From Paracoccus sp. M683 (lineage in GTDB: Bacteria > Pseudomonadota > Alphaproteobacteria > Rhodobacterales > Rhodobacteraceae), in assembly GCF_007096355.1 (NCBI RefSeq), contig NZ_VKDF01000004.1, positions 124,357-188,356 of the forward strand: a stretch of 64,000 nt of DNA. Reading direction: 5' to 3'. Below, piece after piece: positions 23,921 to 34,768 of this stretch. Under the pieces are notes generated by a model, which saw nothing but the letters and a program-made list of their open reading frames with translations, had not been told where the DNA came from and ran no database searches. The position numbers and the translations under genes are program-made. Numbering within the stretch: position 1 is the stretch's first letter; the number at the start of each line of letters is the position of its first letter.

Positions 23921-24519
23921 TGACATTCGCATTCTACCTGTTCGCCATCAGCGCCTGCATCGCGGGGCTGATGGTCGTGACCGCCCGGAACCCGGTGCAT
24001 TCGGTGCTGTGGCTGATCCTGGCCTTCCTGTCGGCATCCGGCCTGTTCGTGCTGCAAGGCGCGGAATTTGTCGCCATGCTGCTGATCATCGTCTATGTCG
24101 GCGCGGTGGCGGTTCTGTTCCTGTTCGTCGTGATGATGCTGGACGTGGATTTCGCGGAATTGCGCGGCGAATTTGCCCGCTATCTGCCGCTTGGCGGCCT
24201 GATCGCGCTGGTGCTGCTGGCGCAGCTGGCCATCGGCTTCGGCGCCTGGCAATCCGCCGACCAGGCCGAGACGCTGCGCACCGCGCCCATCGTCGAGGGG
24301 GCGCTGAACACCAACTCCATCGGTGCCATCCTCTACGATCGCTATTTGCTGCCATTCCAGCTGTCGGGGCTGATCCTGCTGGTCGCCATGATCGGCGCCA
24401 TCGTGCTGACCCTGCGCCACCGCCGCGACATCAAGCGCCAGGATGTGCTGGAACAGATGTGGCGCGACCCGGCCAAGACGATGGAACTGCGCGACGTGAA
24501 ACCGGGGCAGGGGCTGTAA
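23917..24519 (+). CDS. nuoJ: NADH-quinone oxidoreductase subunit J
   Basis: Membrane subunit of the proton-pumping arm. 200 residues from ATG 23917, with a second ATG at 23920. Five helices; the conserved third-helix region [20 protein letters not shown] with its pi-bulge glycine is intact, followed by [18 protein letters not shown]. The C-terminus [20 protein letters not shown] matches the P. denitrificans subunit as I recall it. Confidence 0.97.
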   Translation: MMTFAFYLFAISACIAGLMVVTARNPVHSVLWLILAFLSASGLFVLQGAEFVAMLLIIVYVGAVAVLFLFVVMMLDVDFAELRGEFARYLPLGGLIALVLLAQLAIGFGAWQSADQAETLRTAPIVEGALNTNSIGAILYDRYLLPFQLSGLILLVAMIGAIVLTLRHRRDIKRQDVLEQMWRDPAKTMELRDVKPGQGL

Positions 24520-24530
24520 GTCGGGAACGG

Positions 24531-25103
24531 ATGGCGATGATGCGACTGGTTGGAACATGCGGGATCTCGGGGGCGGTGCTGGCATTGGCTGGCACCGGCG
24601 CCGAGGCGTGTTCCGCCATCGCACGCGAAAGCTCGGGCGTTGAGCGCGGCGAACAGTGCAGCGTCAGCCATTTCAGCCCCAAGGGCGATGTCTTTTCCGG
24701 TATCGCCAAGAAGATCAGCCCCGAGGTCGTGCGTCAGACCATCAACACCGGCACCGGCTGCGGCGGCGAGCAGATCGTCGTCTATTACGATTGCGCCAGT
24801 AAGGAGGGCGTCTGGATGGGCGGTGAATTCAACCAGATGGGCATGTTCGACCCTCATCCACCGGCGCCGGCCGATCAGGCCAGTTATGTGCCCACGATGA
24901 CGCCCGGACCTGCGGCCTATTTCATCGACAATGAAGAAGGCGCCTTCGCGCCGGACTATGCGCCGGATGCGCTGCTGGCCAAGGCGCAATCAGTCGGCTG
25001 GATGCCGCAATCGGGCCGGGTCGGCACCCCTTTCATCACCGTCGATGGCAGGCGCTTCAACCTTGCCTGCGGCTGTGATCTGCCGCAGACGGGCGGCAAC
25101 TGA
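24531..25103 (+). CDS. cysteine-rich secreted protein between nuoJ and nuoK
   Basis: 190 residues from ATG 24531 (ATGs at 24537 and 24540 are alternatives). The N-terminus is a signal peptide ending GTGAEA, with mature protein beginning CSAIARESSG. There are seven mature cysteines: CSAI, EQCSV, TGCGG, YDCAS, and LACGCD, which contributes two close to the end. Aromatic and proline-rich stretches (MFDPHPPAPADQASYVP) lie in the middle. It looks like a disulfide-bonded periplasmic protein. I know no family. Confidence 0.65.
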   Translation: MAMMRLVGTCGISGAVLALAGTGAEACSAIARESSGVERGEQCSVSHFSPKGDVFSGIAKKISPEVVRQTINTGTGCGGEQIVVYYDCASKEGVWMGGEFNQMGMFDPHPPAPADQASYVPTMTPGPAAYFIDNEEGAFAPDYAPDALLAKAQSVGWMPQSGRVGTPFITVDGRRFNLACGCDLPQTGGN

Positions 25104-25154
25104 ACACCCCTCCCGGCGGGGTAAGCCGGGGCAGAGCGACGAAACCGGCAATAG

Positions 25155-25478
<324 letters not shown>

Positions 25479-25484
25479 GCGGAC

Positions 25485-27614
25485 ATGGTTAGCATCATCC
25501 TCTTTGCGCCGCTTATCGGCGCGATCATCGCGGGCTTCGGCTGGCGCGTCATCGGCGAGACGGCGGCGCAATATCTGACCACCGGCATTCTGTTCCTCTG
25601 CGCATTTCTCAGCTGGATCGTTTTCCTGACCTTTGACGGCACCACCTATGTCGTGCCGGTTCTGGATTGGGTCGTCTCGGGCGATTTCACCAGTCAATGG
25701 GCCATCCGCGTCGACCGGCTGACGGCGATCATGCTGATCGTGGTCAACACGGTCTCGGCCCTGGTTCATATGTATTCGATGGGCTACATGGCCCATGACG
25801 ACAACTGGACGCATGAAGAACACTACAAGGCGCGTTTCTTCGCCTATCTGTCGTTCTTCACCTTCGCCATGCTGATGCTGGTGACCGCGGACAACCTGTT
25901 GCAGATGTTCTTTGGCTGGGAAGGCGTGGGCGTCGCATCCTATCTGCTGATCGGCTTCTACTACCGCAAGCCTTCGGCCAATGCCGCCGCGATGAAGGCC
26001 TTTATCGTCAACCGCGTGGGTGACTTCGGCTTTCTGCTGGGCATCTTCGGCATCTTCTGGCTGACCGGCTCGATCCAGTTCGACAAGATCTTTGCCGCCG
26101 TTCCCGAACTGGCGCAGACCCAGATGCATTTCCTGTGGCGCGACTGGAACGCGGCGAACCTGCTGGCGGTGCTTTTGTTCATCGGCGCGATGGGCAAGTC
26201 GGCGCAGTTGTTCCTGCACACCTGGTTGCCCGACGCGATGGAAGGCCCGACGCCGGTTTCCGCGCTGATCCATGCCGCGACCATGGTGACCGCCGGGGTG
26301 TTCCTCGTCTGCCGCATGTCGCCGCTGTTCGAATTCGCGCCCGAGGCAAAGCTGTTCGTCACCGTCATCGGCGCGACCACCGCATTCTTCGCCGCAACCG
26401 TGGGTCTGGTGCAGAACGACATCAAGCGCGTCATCGCCTATTCGACCTGTTCGCAGCTGGGCTATATGTTCGTGGCGGCGGGCACCGGGGTTTACTCGGT
26501 CGCCATGTTCCATCTGTTCACGCATGCTTTCTTCAAGGCCATGCTGTTCCTTGGTGCCGGTTCGGTGATTCATGCGATGCACCATGAACAGGACATGCGG
26601 AATTATGGCGGGCTGCGGAAAAAGATCCCGCTGACCTTCTGGGCGATGCTGATTGGCACGCTGGCCATCACCGGGGTCGGCATTCCGCTGACCACCATCG
26701 GCTTTGCCGGCTTCCTGTCCAAGGATGCGGTGATTGAAAGCGCCTATGCCGGCAATACCTATGCCTTCTGGATGCTGGTGATTGCTGCGGCCATGACCAG
26801 CTTCTACAGCTGGCGGCTGATGTTCATGACCTTCTGGGGCAAGCCGCGCGGTGATCATCATGCGCATGAACATGCCCATGAATCGCCTCGTGTGATGACC
26901 ATTCCCTTGGGCGTTCTGGCCGTCGGCGCGATCTTTGCCGGGATGATCTGGTATCAGCCCTTCTTTGGCAGTCATGACCGGGTGAACCAGTTCTTTGGTG
27001 TCCATCAGGTCGATGCCAGCGCCGAAGGCGAGGCCAGCGCCGAAGGCGAGACAAGTGCCGAGGCAGGCGAGGGAGAGGCCGCGCCCGCCGCGGCCGAAAC
27101 GGCCGAGGGCGAGGGCGACCATGGCGGTGCGCTGATCGTCACGGCCGAACAAACGCCCGAGGCCATGGGGGGTGCGATCTATATGGCGCCGTGGAATCAC
27201 GTGATGGACGAGGCGCACCATTCGCCCAAATGGGTCAAGGTCAGCCCGTTCATCGCCATGCTGGGCGGTCTGTTGCTGGCCTGGATCTTCTATATCCGTC
27301 GCCCGGATCTGCCGGGTCGATTGGCGGCGCAACAGCGTGGGCTGTACCAGTTCCTGCTGAACAAATGGTATTTCGACGAGCTGTATGACGTGATCTTCGT
27401 GCGTCCCGCAATCTGGCTGGGCAATGTGCTGTGGACCGGCGGGGATGGCAGGATTATCGACGGCACCATCAACGGGGTGGCGATGGGTCTGATCCCGCGG
27501 CTGACCCGTTTTGCCGGGCGTGTGCAGTCGGGCTATCTGTTCCACTATGCCTTTGCGATGGTGTTGGGCGTCGTGGGCTTGCTGATCTGGGTGATGATGC
27601 GGGGCGCGCACTGA
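25485..27614 (+). CDS. nuoL: NADH-quinone oxidoreductase subunit L
   Basis: Distal antiporter-like subunit with the long lateral helix. 709 residues. Signature segments are [39 protein letters not shown] with the key glutamate, [20 protein letters not shown], and [16 protein letters not shown]. Around residues 508-545 there is an acidic Ala/Glu-rich insert made by a small tandem repeat, in the loop between the transport core and the C-terminal helices. The C-terminal part ([15 protein letters not shown] onwards) provides the lateral helix. nuoM begins one base after the stop codon. Confidence 0.98.
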   Translation: MVSIILFAPLIGAIIAGFGWRVIGETAAQYLTTGILFLCAFLSWIVFLTFDGTTYVVPVLDWVVSGDFTSQWAIRVDRLTAIMLIVVNTVSALVHMYSMGYMAHDDNWTHEEHYKARFFAYLSFFTFAMLMLVTADNLLQMFFGWEGVGVASYLLIGFYYRKPSANAAAMKAFIVNRVGDFGFLLGIFGIFWLTGSIQFDKIFAAVPELAQTQMHFLWRDWNAANLLAVLLFIGAMGKSAQLFLHTWLPDAMEGPTPVSALIHAATMVTAGVFLVCRMSPLFEFAPEAKLFVTVIGATTAFFAATVGLVQNDIKRVIAYSTCSQLGYMFVAAGTGVYSVAMFHLFTHAFFKAMLFLGAGSVIHAMHHEQDMRNYGGLRKKIPLTFWAMLIGTLAITGVGIPLTTIGFAGFLSKDAVIESAYAGNTYAFWMLVIAAAMTSFYSWRLMFMTFWGKPRGDHHAHEHAHESPRVMTIPLGVLAVGAIFAGMIWYQPFFGSHDRVNQFFGVHQVDASAEGEASAEGETSAEAGEGEAAPAAAETAEGEGDHGGALIVTAEQTPEAMGGAIYMAPWNHVMDEAHHSPKWVKVSPFIAMLGGLLLAWIFYIRRPDLPGRLAAQQRGLYQFLLNKWYFDELYDVIFVRPAIWLGNVLWTGGDGRIIDGTINGVAMGLIPRLTRFAGRVQSGYLFHYAFAMVLGVVGLLIWVMMRGAH
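27015..27050 (+). repeat. 18-bp tandem duplication inside nuoL
   Basis: GCCAGCGCCGAAGGCGAG occurs at 27015-27032 and again at 27033-27050, followed by a degenerate third unit. It encodes ASAEGE repeats in an acidic cytoplasmic or periplasmic loop of NuoL and stays in frame. Confidence 0.8.
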
Positions 27615-27615
27615 T

Positions 27616-29187
27616 ATGACGAACCTTCTTTCCATCATCACCTTCCTGCCGATCGTCGCGGCCGCCATCCTTGCGATGTTCCTGCGCGGCGACGATCCGG
27701 CTGCGCAGAAGAACGCCAAATGGCTGGCGCTGATCGCAACCACGGCGACCTTCCTGATCAGCCTGTTCGTGCTGTTCGGGTTTGATCCTTCCGATACCGG
27801 CTTTCAGTTCGTCGAGGACCACCCCTGGGTCATGGGGCTGCGCTACAAGATGGGCGTCGACGGGATCTCGATCCTGTTCGTGATGCTGACCACCTTCCTG
27901 ATGCCGCTGACGATCCTGTCGACCTGGGATGTGAAAACCCGCGTCAAGGAATACATGATCGCCTTCCTGGTCCTGGAAGGGCTGATGATCGGCGTGTTTA
28001 CGGCGCTGGATCTGATCCTGTTCTACCTTTTCTTCGAGGCCGGTCTGATCCCGATGTTCCTGATCATCGGTATCTGGGGGGGCGCGAACCGCATCTATGC
28101 GGCCTTCAAGTTCTTCCTTTATACCTTCCTCGGCTCGGTGCTGATGCTGGTCGCGATGATCGTGATGTATCGCGCAGCGGGCACCACCGATATCGTGGCG
28201 CTGCTGCAATTCGACTTTGCATCCGACCCGCTGCACTTCCTGGGCTGGACCATCATAGGCGGCACGCAGACCCTGCTGTTCCTGGCCTTCTTTGCCAGCT
28301 TCGCGGTCAAGATGCCGATGTGGCCGGTCCATACCTGGTTGCCCGATGCGCACGTTCAGGCCCCGACCGCAGGTTCGGTCGTGCTGGCGGCGGTGCTGTT
28401 GAAGATGGGCGGCTATGGCTTCCTGCGCTTCAGCCTGCCGATGTTCCCGGTTGCCTCGGATATCTTCCAGCCGGTCGTGTTCTGGATGTCGGCGATCGCC
28501 ATTGTCTATACCTCTCTGGTGGCGCTGGCGCAGACCGACATGAAGAAGCTGATCGCCTATTCATCGGTCGCGCATATGGGCTATGTGACCATGGGCATCT
28601 TCGCCGCCAATCAGGCGGGGCTGAACGGTGCGATCTTCCAGATGCTGTCGCATGGCTTCATCTCGGGCGCGCTGTTTTTGTGCGTCGGCGTCATCTATGA
28701 CCGGATGCACACGCGGGAAATCGACGCCTATGGCGGTTTGGTGAACCGGATGCCTGCTTATGCGCTGATCTTCATGTTCTTCACCCTGGCCAATGTCGGC
28801 ATGCCGGGTTCGTCGGGTTTCGTGGGTGAGTTCCTGACCCTGCTGGGGGCCTTCCGGGCCAATACCTGGGTCGCGACCATCGCGGCCACCGGGGTGATCC
28901 TGTCGGCCTGCTATGCGCTGTGGCTGTATCGCCGGGTGACCTTTGGCGCCCTGATCAAGGAAAGTCTGAAGACCATCACCGACATGACCCCGCGCGAGAA
29001 ATGGATCTTTGCCCCGCTGATCGCGGCCACGCTGATCCTGGGTGTCTATCCGCGCCTGGTGATCGACATCACCGGCCCGTCGGTTGCCGCCCTGCTGGAT
29101 GACGTGCATCAAAGCGTGCCCGCCAAGAACGACCTTGCCCCGCGTGGCGCCGTGGCCGATGCCACCGCCGCGACGGCCGGCCATTGA
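27616..29187 (+). CDS. nuoM: NADH-quinone oxidoreductase subunit M
   Basis: Antiporter-like proton-pumping subunit. 523 residues, about 14 helices. The family marks are present: [40 protein letters not shown] with the essential glutamate, [20 protein letters not shown], and [20 protein letters not shown]. The C-terminal tail (residues about 490-523) is polar and Ala-rich, a little longer than usual. nuoN follows after 10 bases. Confidence 0.98.
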   Translation: MTNLLSIITFLPIVAAAILAMFLRGDDPAAQKNAKWLALIATTATFLISLFVLFGFDPSDTGFQFVEDHPWVMGLRYKMGVDGISILFVMLTTFLMPLTILSTWDVKTRVKEYMIAFLVLEGLMIGVFTALDLILFYLFFEAGLIPMFLIIGIWGGANRIYAAFKFFLYTFLGSVLMLVAMIVMYRAAGTTDIVALLQFDFASDPLHFLGWTIIGGTQTLLFLAFFASFAVKMPMWPVHTWLPDAHVQAPTAGSVVLAAVLLKMGGYGFLRFSLPMFPVASDIFQPVVFWMSAIAIVYTSLVALAQTDMKKLIAYSSVAHMGYVTMGIFAANQAGLNGAIFQMLSHGFISGALFLCVGVIYDRMHTREIDAYGGLVNRMPAYALIFMFFTLANVGMPGSSGFVGEFLTLLGAFRANTWVATIAATGVILSACYALWLYRRVTFGALIKESLKTITDMTPREKWIFAPLIAATLILGVYPRLVIDITGPSVAALLDDVHQSVPAKNDLAPRGAVADATAATAGH

Positions 29188-29197
29188 GGAGAGCCAG

Positions 29198-30688
29198 ATG
29201 ACCGCGCTCGATTTCTCGACCATCCTGCCCGAGTTTCTTCTGGCGATCTATGCCATGGGGGCGCTGCTGGCCGGCGTGTGGTTCGGCAAGGATGCCATCG
29301 GCCGCACGATCCTGTGGGTCAGCGTCGCGGTGCTGCTGCTGGTAGGGCTGTATATCGGCTTTGCCGACCGGCCGCAGCAGGATGCCTTCCATGCGATGTT
29401 CATCGACGATGGCTTTGCCCGTTTTGCCAAGGTGACGCTGCTGCTGGCCGCCGCTGCCGTCATGGCGACCAGCGCCGATTACATGACCCGTCACGGGCTG
29501 ATGCGGTTCGAATTTCCGATCCTGATCGTGCTGGCCGTGACTGGCATGTGCATCATGGTTTCGGCAAACGACCTGCTGACGCTGTATATGGGTCTGGAAC
29601 TGCAATCGCTGTCGCTTTACGTCGTCGCCGCGATGCGCCGCGAAAGCGTGAAATCCTCCGAGGCGGGGCTGAAATATTTCGTCCTCGGCGCGCTGTCATC
29701 GGGGATGCTGCTTTACGGCGCCTCGCTGGTCTATGGCTTTGCCGGCACCACCAGCTTTGCCGGTATCATCACCACCGTGCAGGCGGGCAGCCTGTCGCTT
29801 GGGCTTCTGTTCGGGCTGGTCTTTCTGCTGGTGGGCCTGGCCTTCAAGGTCAGTGCCGTGCCCTTCCACATGTGGACGCCCGATGTCTATGAGGGCTCGC
29901 CCACGCCGGTCACGGCCTTCTTCGCCACCGCACCCAAGGTCGCGGCCATGGCACTGATCGCGCGGCTGATGTTTGACGCCTTCGGCACCGTTCCGGGGGA
30001 TTGGGGCCAGATCATCGCGGCGCTTGCGATCATGTCGATGTTCCTCGGGTCCATCGCCGGTATCGGGCAGACCAATATCAAGCGGCTAATGGCCTATTCC
30101 TCGATCGCGCATATGGGGTTCGCGCTGGTTGGACTTGCTGCCGGAACCGAGCAGGGCGTGGCCGCGATGCTGCAATACATGGCCATCTATGCCGTCATGA
30201 ACGTGGGCACCTTTGCCTTCATCCTGTCGATGGAACGCGACGGCCGCCCGGTCACCGACCTGGCCAGCCTGAACCGCTTTGCCAGTGCCGAACCGCTGAA
30301 GGCGCTGGCCATGCTGGTGCTGATGTTCAGCCTGGCCGGTGTGCCGCCGCTGCTGGGCTTCTTTGCCAAGCTGGGCGTGCTGGCCGCTGCCGTGCAGGCG
30401 GGTATGGGCTGGCTGGCGGTTGCGGGCGTGATCGCCTCGGTCATCGGGGCGTTCTATTACCTGCGTATCGTCTATTACATGTATTTCGGCGCCGAGACCG
30501 ATGGTGTCGAAAGCAATATGGGCATGGTGGGGATGACCGCGCTGGTCGTGTCAGCGGGCGTCGTCCTGCTGGGCGCTGCGACCATGTTCGGTTTGGACAG
30601 TGCCGCCGCCGATGCGGCCAGCAGTCTGCTGGCCAGCGCCGACACCGGCGCCACCGCCACCGCAGCACAGCCGGCCCCCGTTGAGTAG
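29198..30688 (+). CDS. nuoN: NADH-quinone oxidoreductase subunit N
   Basis: Third antiporter-like subunit. 496 residues from ATG 29198, preceded by GAGGAGAG; an upstream in-frame start at 29084 lies inside nuoM and is rejected. Marks are [60 protein letters not shown] and [18 protein letters not shown]. The last 35 residues are Ala-rich and non-helical. Its stop overlaps birA by 8 bases. Confidence 0.98.
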   Translation: MTALDFSTILPEFLLAIYAMGALLAGVWFGKDAIGRTILWVSVAVLLLVGLYIGFADRPQQDAFHAMFIDDGFARFAKVTLLLAAAAVMATSADYMTRHGLMRFEFPILIVLAVTGMCIMVSANDLLTLYMGLELQSLSLYVVAAMRRESVKSSEAGLKYFVLGALSSGMLLYGASLVYGFAGTTSFAGIITTVQAGSLSLGLLFGLVFLLVGLAFKVSAVPFHMWTPDVYEGSPTPVTAFFATAPKVAAMALIARLMFDAFGTVPGDWGQIIAALAIMSMFLGSIAGIGQTNIKRLMAYSSIAHMGFALVGLAAGTEQGVAAMLQYMAIYAVMNVGTFAFILSMERDGRPVTDLASLNRFASAEPLKALAMLVLMFSLAGVPPLLGFFAKLGVLAAAVQAGMGWLAVAGVIASVIGAFYYLRIVYYMYFGAETDGVESNMGMVGMTALVVSAGVVLLGAATMFGLDSAAADAASSLLASADTGATATAAQPAPVE

Positions 30689-31454
30689 ACCCGCGGCCGA
30701 CACCTGGCCCGAGGGGGTCGCGCGGCATGTTCTCGACCGCGTCGACAGCACCAATGCCGAGGCGCACCGGCTGGCCCCTTCGCTAAGCGGGCCGGCCTGG
30801 ATCATGGCGCGCCATCAGACCGCCGGACGCGGGCGCCGCGGGCGAGGCTGGTCGGGTGGCGAGGGAAATTTCGCCGCCACGCTGGTCCTGCGCCCGCAGG
30901 GCGGGGCGGCACAGGCGGCGCGGCTGTCCTTTGTCGCAGCGCTGGCGCTGGATCAGGCATTGACGGCAGTTGCCGGCCCCTATGCCCGCATAGCGATCAA
31001 ATGGCCCAATGACGTCTTGCTGAATGGCGGCAAGGTGGCGGGCATCCTGCTGGAAAGCCTGGGCAGCGGCGGCGGCGTCGACGTGCTGGCCATCGGCATG
31101 GGCGTGAACCTGGCGGTGGCGCCTGACCCTGCCTCGCTGGAACCCGATGCGATGGCGCCGGTCAGTCTGCTGGCCGAAACCGGGCATGTGGTCACTCAGG
31201 ATGAATTTCTGGACCTGCTTGCCCCGGCATTCGCGGAATGGCAGGCGCGGCTGCGCGATTACGGTTTCGACCCGATCCGCACCGCCTGGCTGGCCCGCGC
31301 CGCAAGGCTGGGCGAGACGATCACCGCCCGGACCGGCAGCGACAGCCTGACCGGCCGCTTTGACGGCATCGACGAGACCGGCGCGCTGATCCTGCAAACG
31401 GCCGAGGGGCGCAAGGTCATTCCCGCGGCCGATGTCTATTTCCAGGAGGGCTGA
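30681..31454 (+). CDS. birA: biotin--[acetyl-CoA-carboxylase] ligase
   Basis: Attaches biotin to carboxylase carrier domains such as that of pyruvate carboxylase, encoded earlier in this window. 257 residues from TTG 30681, the only sensible start near the domain edge; it overlaps nuoN by 8 bases and has no ribosome site of its own, so coupling to nuoN is likely. The catalytic domain shows [15 protein letters not shown], the biotinyl-AMP loop [32 protein letters not shown] and IGMGVNL. There is no N-terminal helix-turn-helix, so this is an enzyme and not a repressor. A birA homologue after nqo14 is also known in P. denitrificans. Confidence 0.93.
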   Translation: MSRPAADTWPEGVARHVLDRVDSTNAEAHRLAPSLSGPAWIMARHQTAGRGRRGRGWSGGEGNFAATLVLRPQGGAAQAARLSFVAALALDQALTAVAGPYARIAIKWPNDVLLNGGKVAGILLESLGSGGGVDVLAIGMGVNLAVAPDPASLEPDAMAPVSLLAETGHVVTQDEFLDLLAPAFAEWQARLRDYGFDPIRTAWLARAARLGETITARTGSDSLTGRFDGIDETGALILQTAEGRKVIPAADVYFQEG

Positions 31455-31457
31455 GCC

Positions 31458-32237
31458 GTGCTGCTATGCATCGACACAGGCAATACGAACAGCGTCTTTT
31501 CCATCTGGGACGGCAAGGAATTTCTGTCGCATTGGCGCATCAGCACCGATCACCGGCGCACGGCGGATGAGTATTTCGTCTGGTTGCAGACGATGATCGG
31601 GCTGCGCCATTTCGATCTGGATATCAACGCCTGCGTCATCAGCACGACCGCGCCTCGGGTGCTGTTCAACCTGCGTGTTCTGTGCAACCGCTATTTCAAC
31701 ACTCGGCCGCTGGTCGTGGGCCGGCCAGAAACGCTGTTGCCGGCGCCGCCGCGTGTCGATCCGGGCACCAAGGTCGGCCCCGACCGGTTGGCCAATACCG
31801 TGGCCGCCTTTGACCGCCATGGCGGCAATTCGGTCGTGGTGGATTTCGGCACGGCCACGAATTTCGACGTGGTCGATGCCGATGGGGCCTATATCGGCGG
31901 TGTGATTGCGCCGGGCGTGAACCTGTCGCTGGAGGCGCTGCACATGGCGGCGGCGGCACTGCCGCATGTCGATGTCACCATGCCCGATCATGTGATTGGC
32001 ACGAATACGGTGGCGTGTATTCAGTCGGGGATCTATTGGGGCTATATCGGTCTGATCGAAGGGCTGATCAGGCGCATTCGCGCCGAGCGCGACAGGCCGA
32101 TGAAGGTGATCGGAACCGGTGGGCTTGCGCCGCTGTTCGATCAGGGGTTTGATCTCTTCGATGCGATCGAGGACGATCTGACCGTCCACGGCTTGCGACT
32201 TATCTATGATTACAACAAGGAGGCGGGGAATGTCTGA
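31458..32237 (+). CDS. coaX: type III pantothenate kinase
   Basis: First step of coenzyme A synthesis: phosphorylates pantothenate. 259 residues, starting at GTG 31458, 3 bases after birA. Typical CoaX features are the N-terminal phosphate loop LLCIDTGNTNSVFSIWDGK, the substrate motif KVGPDRLANTVAAFDRHGGN, the VVVDFGTATNFDVVDADGAY catalytic segment, and GLAPLFDQG near the end. It overlaps the next gene by 8 bases. Confidence 0.96.
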   Translation: MLLCIDTGNTNSVFSIWDGKEFLSHWRISTDHRRTADEYFVWLQTMIGLRHFDLDINACVISTTAPRVLFNLRVLCNRYFNTRPLVVGRPETLLPAPPRVDPGTKVGPDRLANTVAAFDRHGGNSVVVDFGTATNFDVVDADGAYIGGVIAPGVNLSLEALHMAAAALPHVDVTMPDHVIGTNTVACIQSGIYWGYIGLIEGLIRRIRAERDRPMKVIGTGGLAPLFDQGFDLFDAIEDDLTVHGLRLIYDYNKEAGNV

Positions 32238-33906
32238 ACGCCTGATTTATCTGCCGCTCGGCGGCGCGGGCGAAATTGGCATGAACGCCTATGTCTATGG
32301 CTATGGTGCGCCGGGCAAGGAACGGCTGATTCTGGTCGATATGGGTGTGACCTTTGGCGATATGGATACATCGCCGGGAATCGACCTGATCATGCCCGAC
32401 ATGCGCTGGCTGGTGCAGAACAAGGACCGGCTGGAAGGGATCTTCATCACCCATGGGCACGAAGATCACGTGGGCGCCGTCGGTCTGCTGTGGGAAAGGC
32501 TGGGCGTGCCGATCTATGCGCGGCAATTCACTGGGGCATTGGCCCGGCTGAAGCTGGAGGAAAACGGCCAGTCACCTGAAAACGTGCGCATCGTCGGTGC
32601 CCGCCCCGAGGTGACACGGCTTGGCCCCTTTACCGTGCAATATGTGCCGGTCAGCCACTCGATCCCTGAAAGCGCCGCGCTGATCATCGACACGCCGGCA
32701 GGCCGCGTCGTGCATACCGGCGATTTCAAGCTGGACGGCACCCCCGTGGTGGGCGAGGCATTTGACCCGGTGCTGTGGCACAACATCGCGGGCGAAGCGC
32801 AGGGGATCAAGGTTCTGACCTGCGATTCCACCAATATCTTTTCGACCCATCCCGGCCGGTCCGAGGCGCTGCTGGCCAATCCGATCCTGGATTGGGTGAT
32901 GGCGCAGAAGGGCATGGTGGTGGCAACCACTTTTGCCAGCAACATCGCCCGGCTCAAGACGTTGGCCGAGGCCGGCGTGGCGTCGGGCCGCAAGGTCTGT
33001 CTGCTGGGCCGGGCCATGCGGCGCATGGTGGGTGTGGGCATGGAAACCGGTATCCTGACCGATTTCCCCGACACCATCGGCCCGGAAGAGGCTGCTAACC
33101 TGCCGCGGAACAAGGTGATGCTGATCGTCACCGGCAGCCAGGGTGAACGCCGCGCTGCATCGGCGCAACTGTCGCGCGGGCGTTATCTGGGCCTGTCGCT
33201 CAGCGAAGGCGACAGCTTCCTGTTCAGTTCCAAGACCATCCCCGGCAATGAAAGCAGCGTCATCCGCATCATGAATGCGCTCAGCGAGCTGGGTGTTGAT
33301 GTCTATGATGACAGCGACGGCACCTATCACGTCTCGGGTCATGCCAACCGCCCGGATATCGAGGCGGTGCATGACCTGCTGAAGCCGCAGATCGTCGTCC
33401 CGATGCATGGCGAGCATATGCATCTGCGGGAACATATGAAGCTGGCGCAGTCCAAGGGCATCGCCTCGACCATTGCGGTCAACGGCACCATGCTGGATCT
33501 GACCGGCGATATGCCGAAAGTGGTCGATCAGGTGGAAACCGGGCGTCTGTATCTGGACGGAACGGTGTTGATCGGCGCGATGGATGGCATTGTCCGCGAC
33601 CGGATCCGCATGGCGCTGAACGGTCATGCGCTGGTCAGCGTGATCGTGGACGAGGAGGACAACGTTCTGCCCGATGCCTGGGTCGAGCTGATGGGACTGC
33701 CCGACCGCACCCGCACGGGCGAGGATTTGTCCAGCCATATCGAAGGCGAACTGGCCGAGTTTCTGGAAGGCGCGGATAACCGCACCGTGTCAGACGATGG
33801 CAAGATGGACGAGGCGATCCGCAAGATCACCCGTCAGGTCGCCATGGAAGAAATCGGCAAGAAACCCGAAGTGACGGTGATCATCAGCCGTCTGATGGCC
33901 GACTGA
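32230..33906 (+). CDS. rnj: ribonuclease J
   Basis: Metallo-beta-lactamase/beta-CASP exo- and endoribonuclease for RNA maturation and decay. 558 residues from ATG 32230 (MSERLIYLPLGGAGEIGMNA), preceded by GGCGGGGA. The zinc motif THGHEDHVG covers residues 74-82 with H75, H77, D79 and H80. Later motifs are VSHSIPES, VVHTGDFKLD, the beta-CASP TGSQGERRAA and HVSGHANRPDI, and PMHGEHMHLREH. The position after nuo-birA-coaX is a conserved arrangement in Rhodobacteraceae as far as I know. Confidence 0.96.
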   Translation: MSERLIYLPLGGAGEIGMNAYVYGYGAPGKERLILVDMGVTFGDMDTSPGIDLIMPDMRWLVQNKDRLEGIFITHGHEDHVGAVGLLWERLGVPIYARQFTGALARLKLEENGQSPENVRIVGARPEVTRLGPFTVQYVPVSHSIPESAALIIDTPAGRVVHTGDFKLDGTPVVGEAFDPVLWHNIAGEAQGIKVLTCDSTNIFSTHPGRSEALLANPILDWVMAQKGMVVATTFASNIARLKTLAEAGVASGRKVCLLGRAMRRMVGVGMETGILTDFPDTIGPEEAANLPRNKVMLIVTGSQGERRAASAQLSRGRYLGLSLSEGDSFLFSSKTIPGNESSVIRIMNALSELGVDVYDDSDGTYHVSGHANRPDIEAVHDLLKPQIVVPMHGEHMHLREHMKLAQSKGIASTIAVNGTMLDLTGDMPKVVDQVETGRLYLDGTVLIGAMDGIVRDRIRMALNGHALVSVIVDEEDNVLPDAWVELMGLPDRTRTGEDLSSHIEGELAEFLEGADNRTVSDDGKMDEAIRKITRQVAMEEIGKKPEVTVIISRLMAD

Positions 33907-33934
33907 GCGTGGCGCGCCGGGGGCGGGCAGCGCG

Positions 33935-34735
33935 ATGATACAGCCGCTGTTCTGCCTTGGCCTGGTGATCGTGATGCTGGCGCAGGGCATGGCCCTGCAA
34001 CCGCGTGACATCGGTGACTGGGCCGGTGCCCGGCGCGACATGCTGTTCTTTCTGGCTTTGCGCATCGTGCTGTTGCCGGCGATGGCGTTGATACTGGGGC
34101 GCGCATTGATGCGGGGCCTGGAGATCGCACCCTTGACAGGCAGTGGCCTGGTCATGGCCTTTACCGCACCGCCGGCAGTGGCGGGACTGGCGCTTGCTGC
34201 GGTGTCCGGCGGCTCGGCCGCGGTGTTTGCCCGGCTGGCGGCCGTGGGGACGGTGATCTCGCTTATTATCGCGCCGGTGCTGCTGGCCCCGCTGGTCATG
34301 CAGGCGCCATTCGAGGCTGCCGTTCTGCTGGTTCTGTTGCTGGCGGGTCTACCCTTCAGCATCGGCATGATGCTGCGGCAATGGGCCGCGCAGTTCGGGC
34401 GAATGCCGGCGACGATTGCCTCGGTCGTGACGGGGGCGATGATGCTGGCCACGTTTGTGCTGGGCTGGGACGGGGACGCGCCGGTGACCATCCTGGCGGT
34501 GGCGATCATGCTGGTGGTGGCGCTGGCGATGACCATTGCCGGCGCGCAGTTGCTGCGCCTGCCGCCCGGTTCAGCGCAGGCCGTGACGCTGTCCACGCTG
34601 ATCCCGGTGACCGCGATGCCGATGGCGTTGGCCGGGGGGCATTTCCCGATCGGCCTTGCGGCGGCCAGCTATGGGGTGATGGGCTATCTTGTGGCGCTGG
34701 CGCTGATCGTTCTGCGGCTGCGTCGCCGGGCTTGA
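33935..34735 (+). CDS. membrane protein, possibly bile acid:sodium symporter (BASS)-like
   Basis: 266 residues, very hydrophobic, with about eight or nine helices and no signal peptide. The beginning (FCLGLVIVMLAQGMALQPRD), GSGLVMAFTAPPAVAGLALA in the middle, and the late AVTLSTLIPVTAMPMALAG segment with a broken helix resemble the BASS fold. The similarity is by eye only, and the substrate cannot be guessed. It follows the RNase J gene by 28 bases. Confidence 0.5.
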   Translation: MIQPLFCLGLVIVMLAQGMALQPRDIGDWAGARRDMLFFLALRIVLLPAMALILGRALMRGLEIAPLTGSGLVMAFTAPPAVAGLALAAVSGGSAAVFARLAAVGTVISLIIAPVLLAPLVMQAPFEAAVLLVLLLAGLPFSIGMMLRQWAAQFGRMPATIASVVTGAMMLATFVLGWDGDAPVTILAVAIMLVVALAMTIAGAQLLRLPPGSAQAVTLSTLIPVTAMPMALAGGHFPIGLAAASYGVMGYLVALALIVLRLRRRA

Positions 34736-34768
34736 CCGCGCCTTCGCTTGACGGCAAACCCCCCGGCC

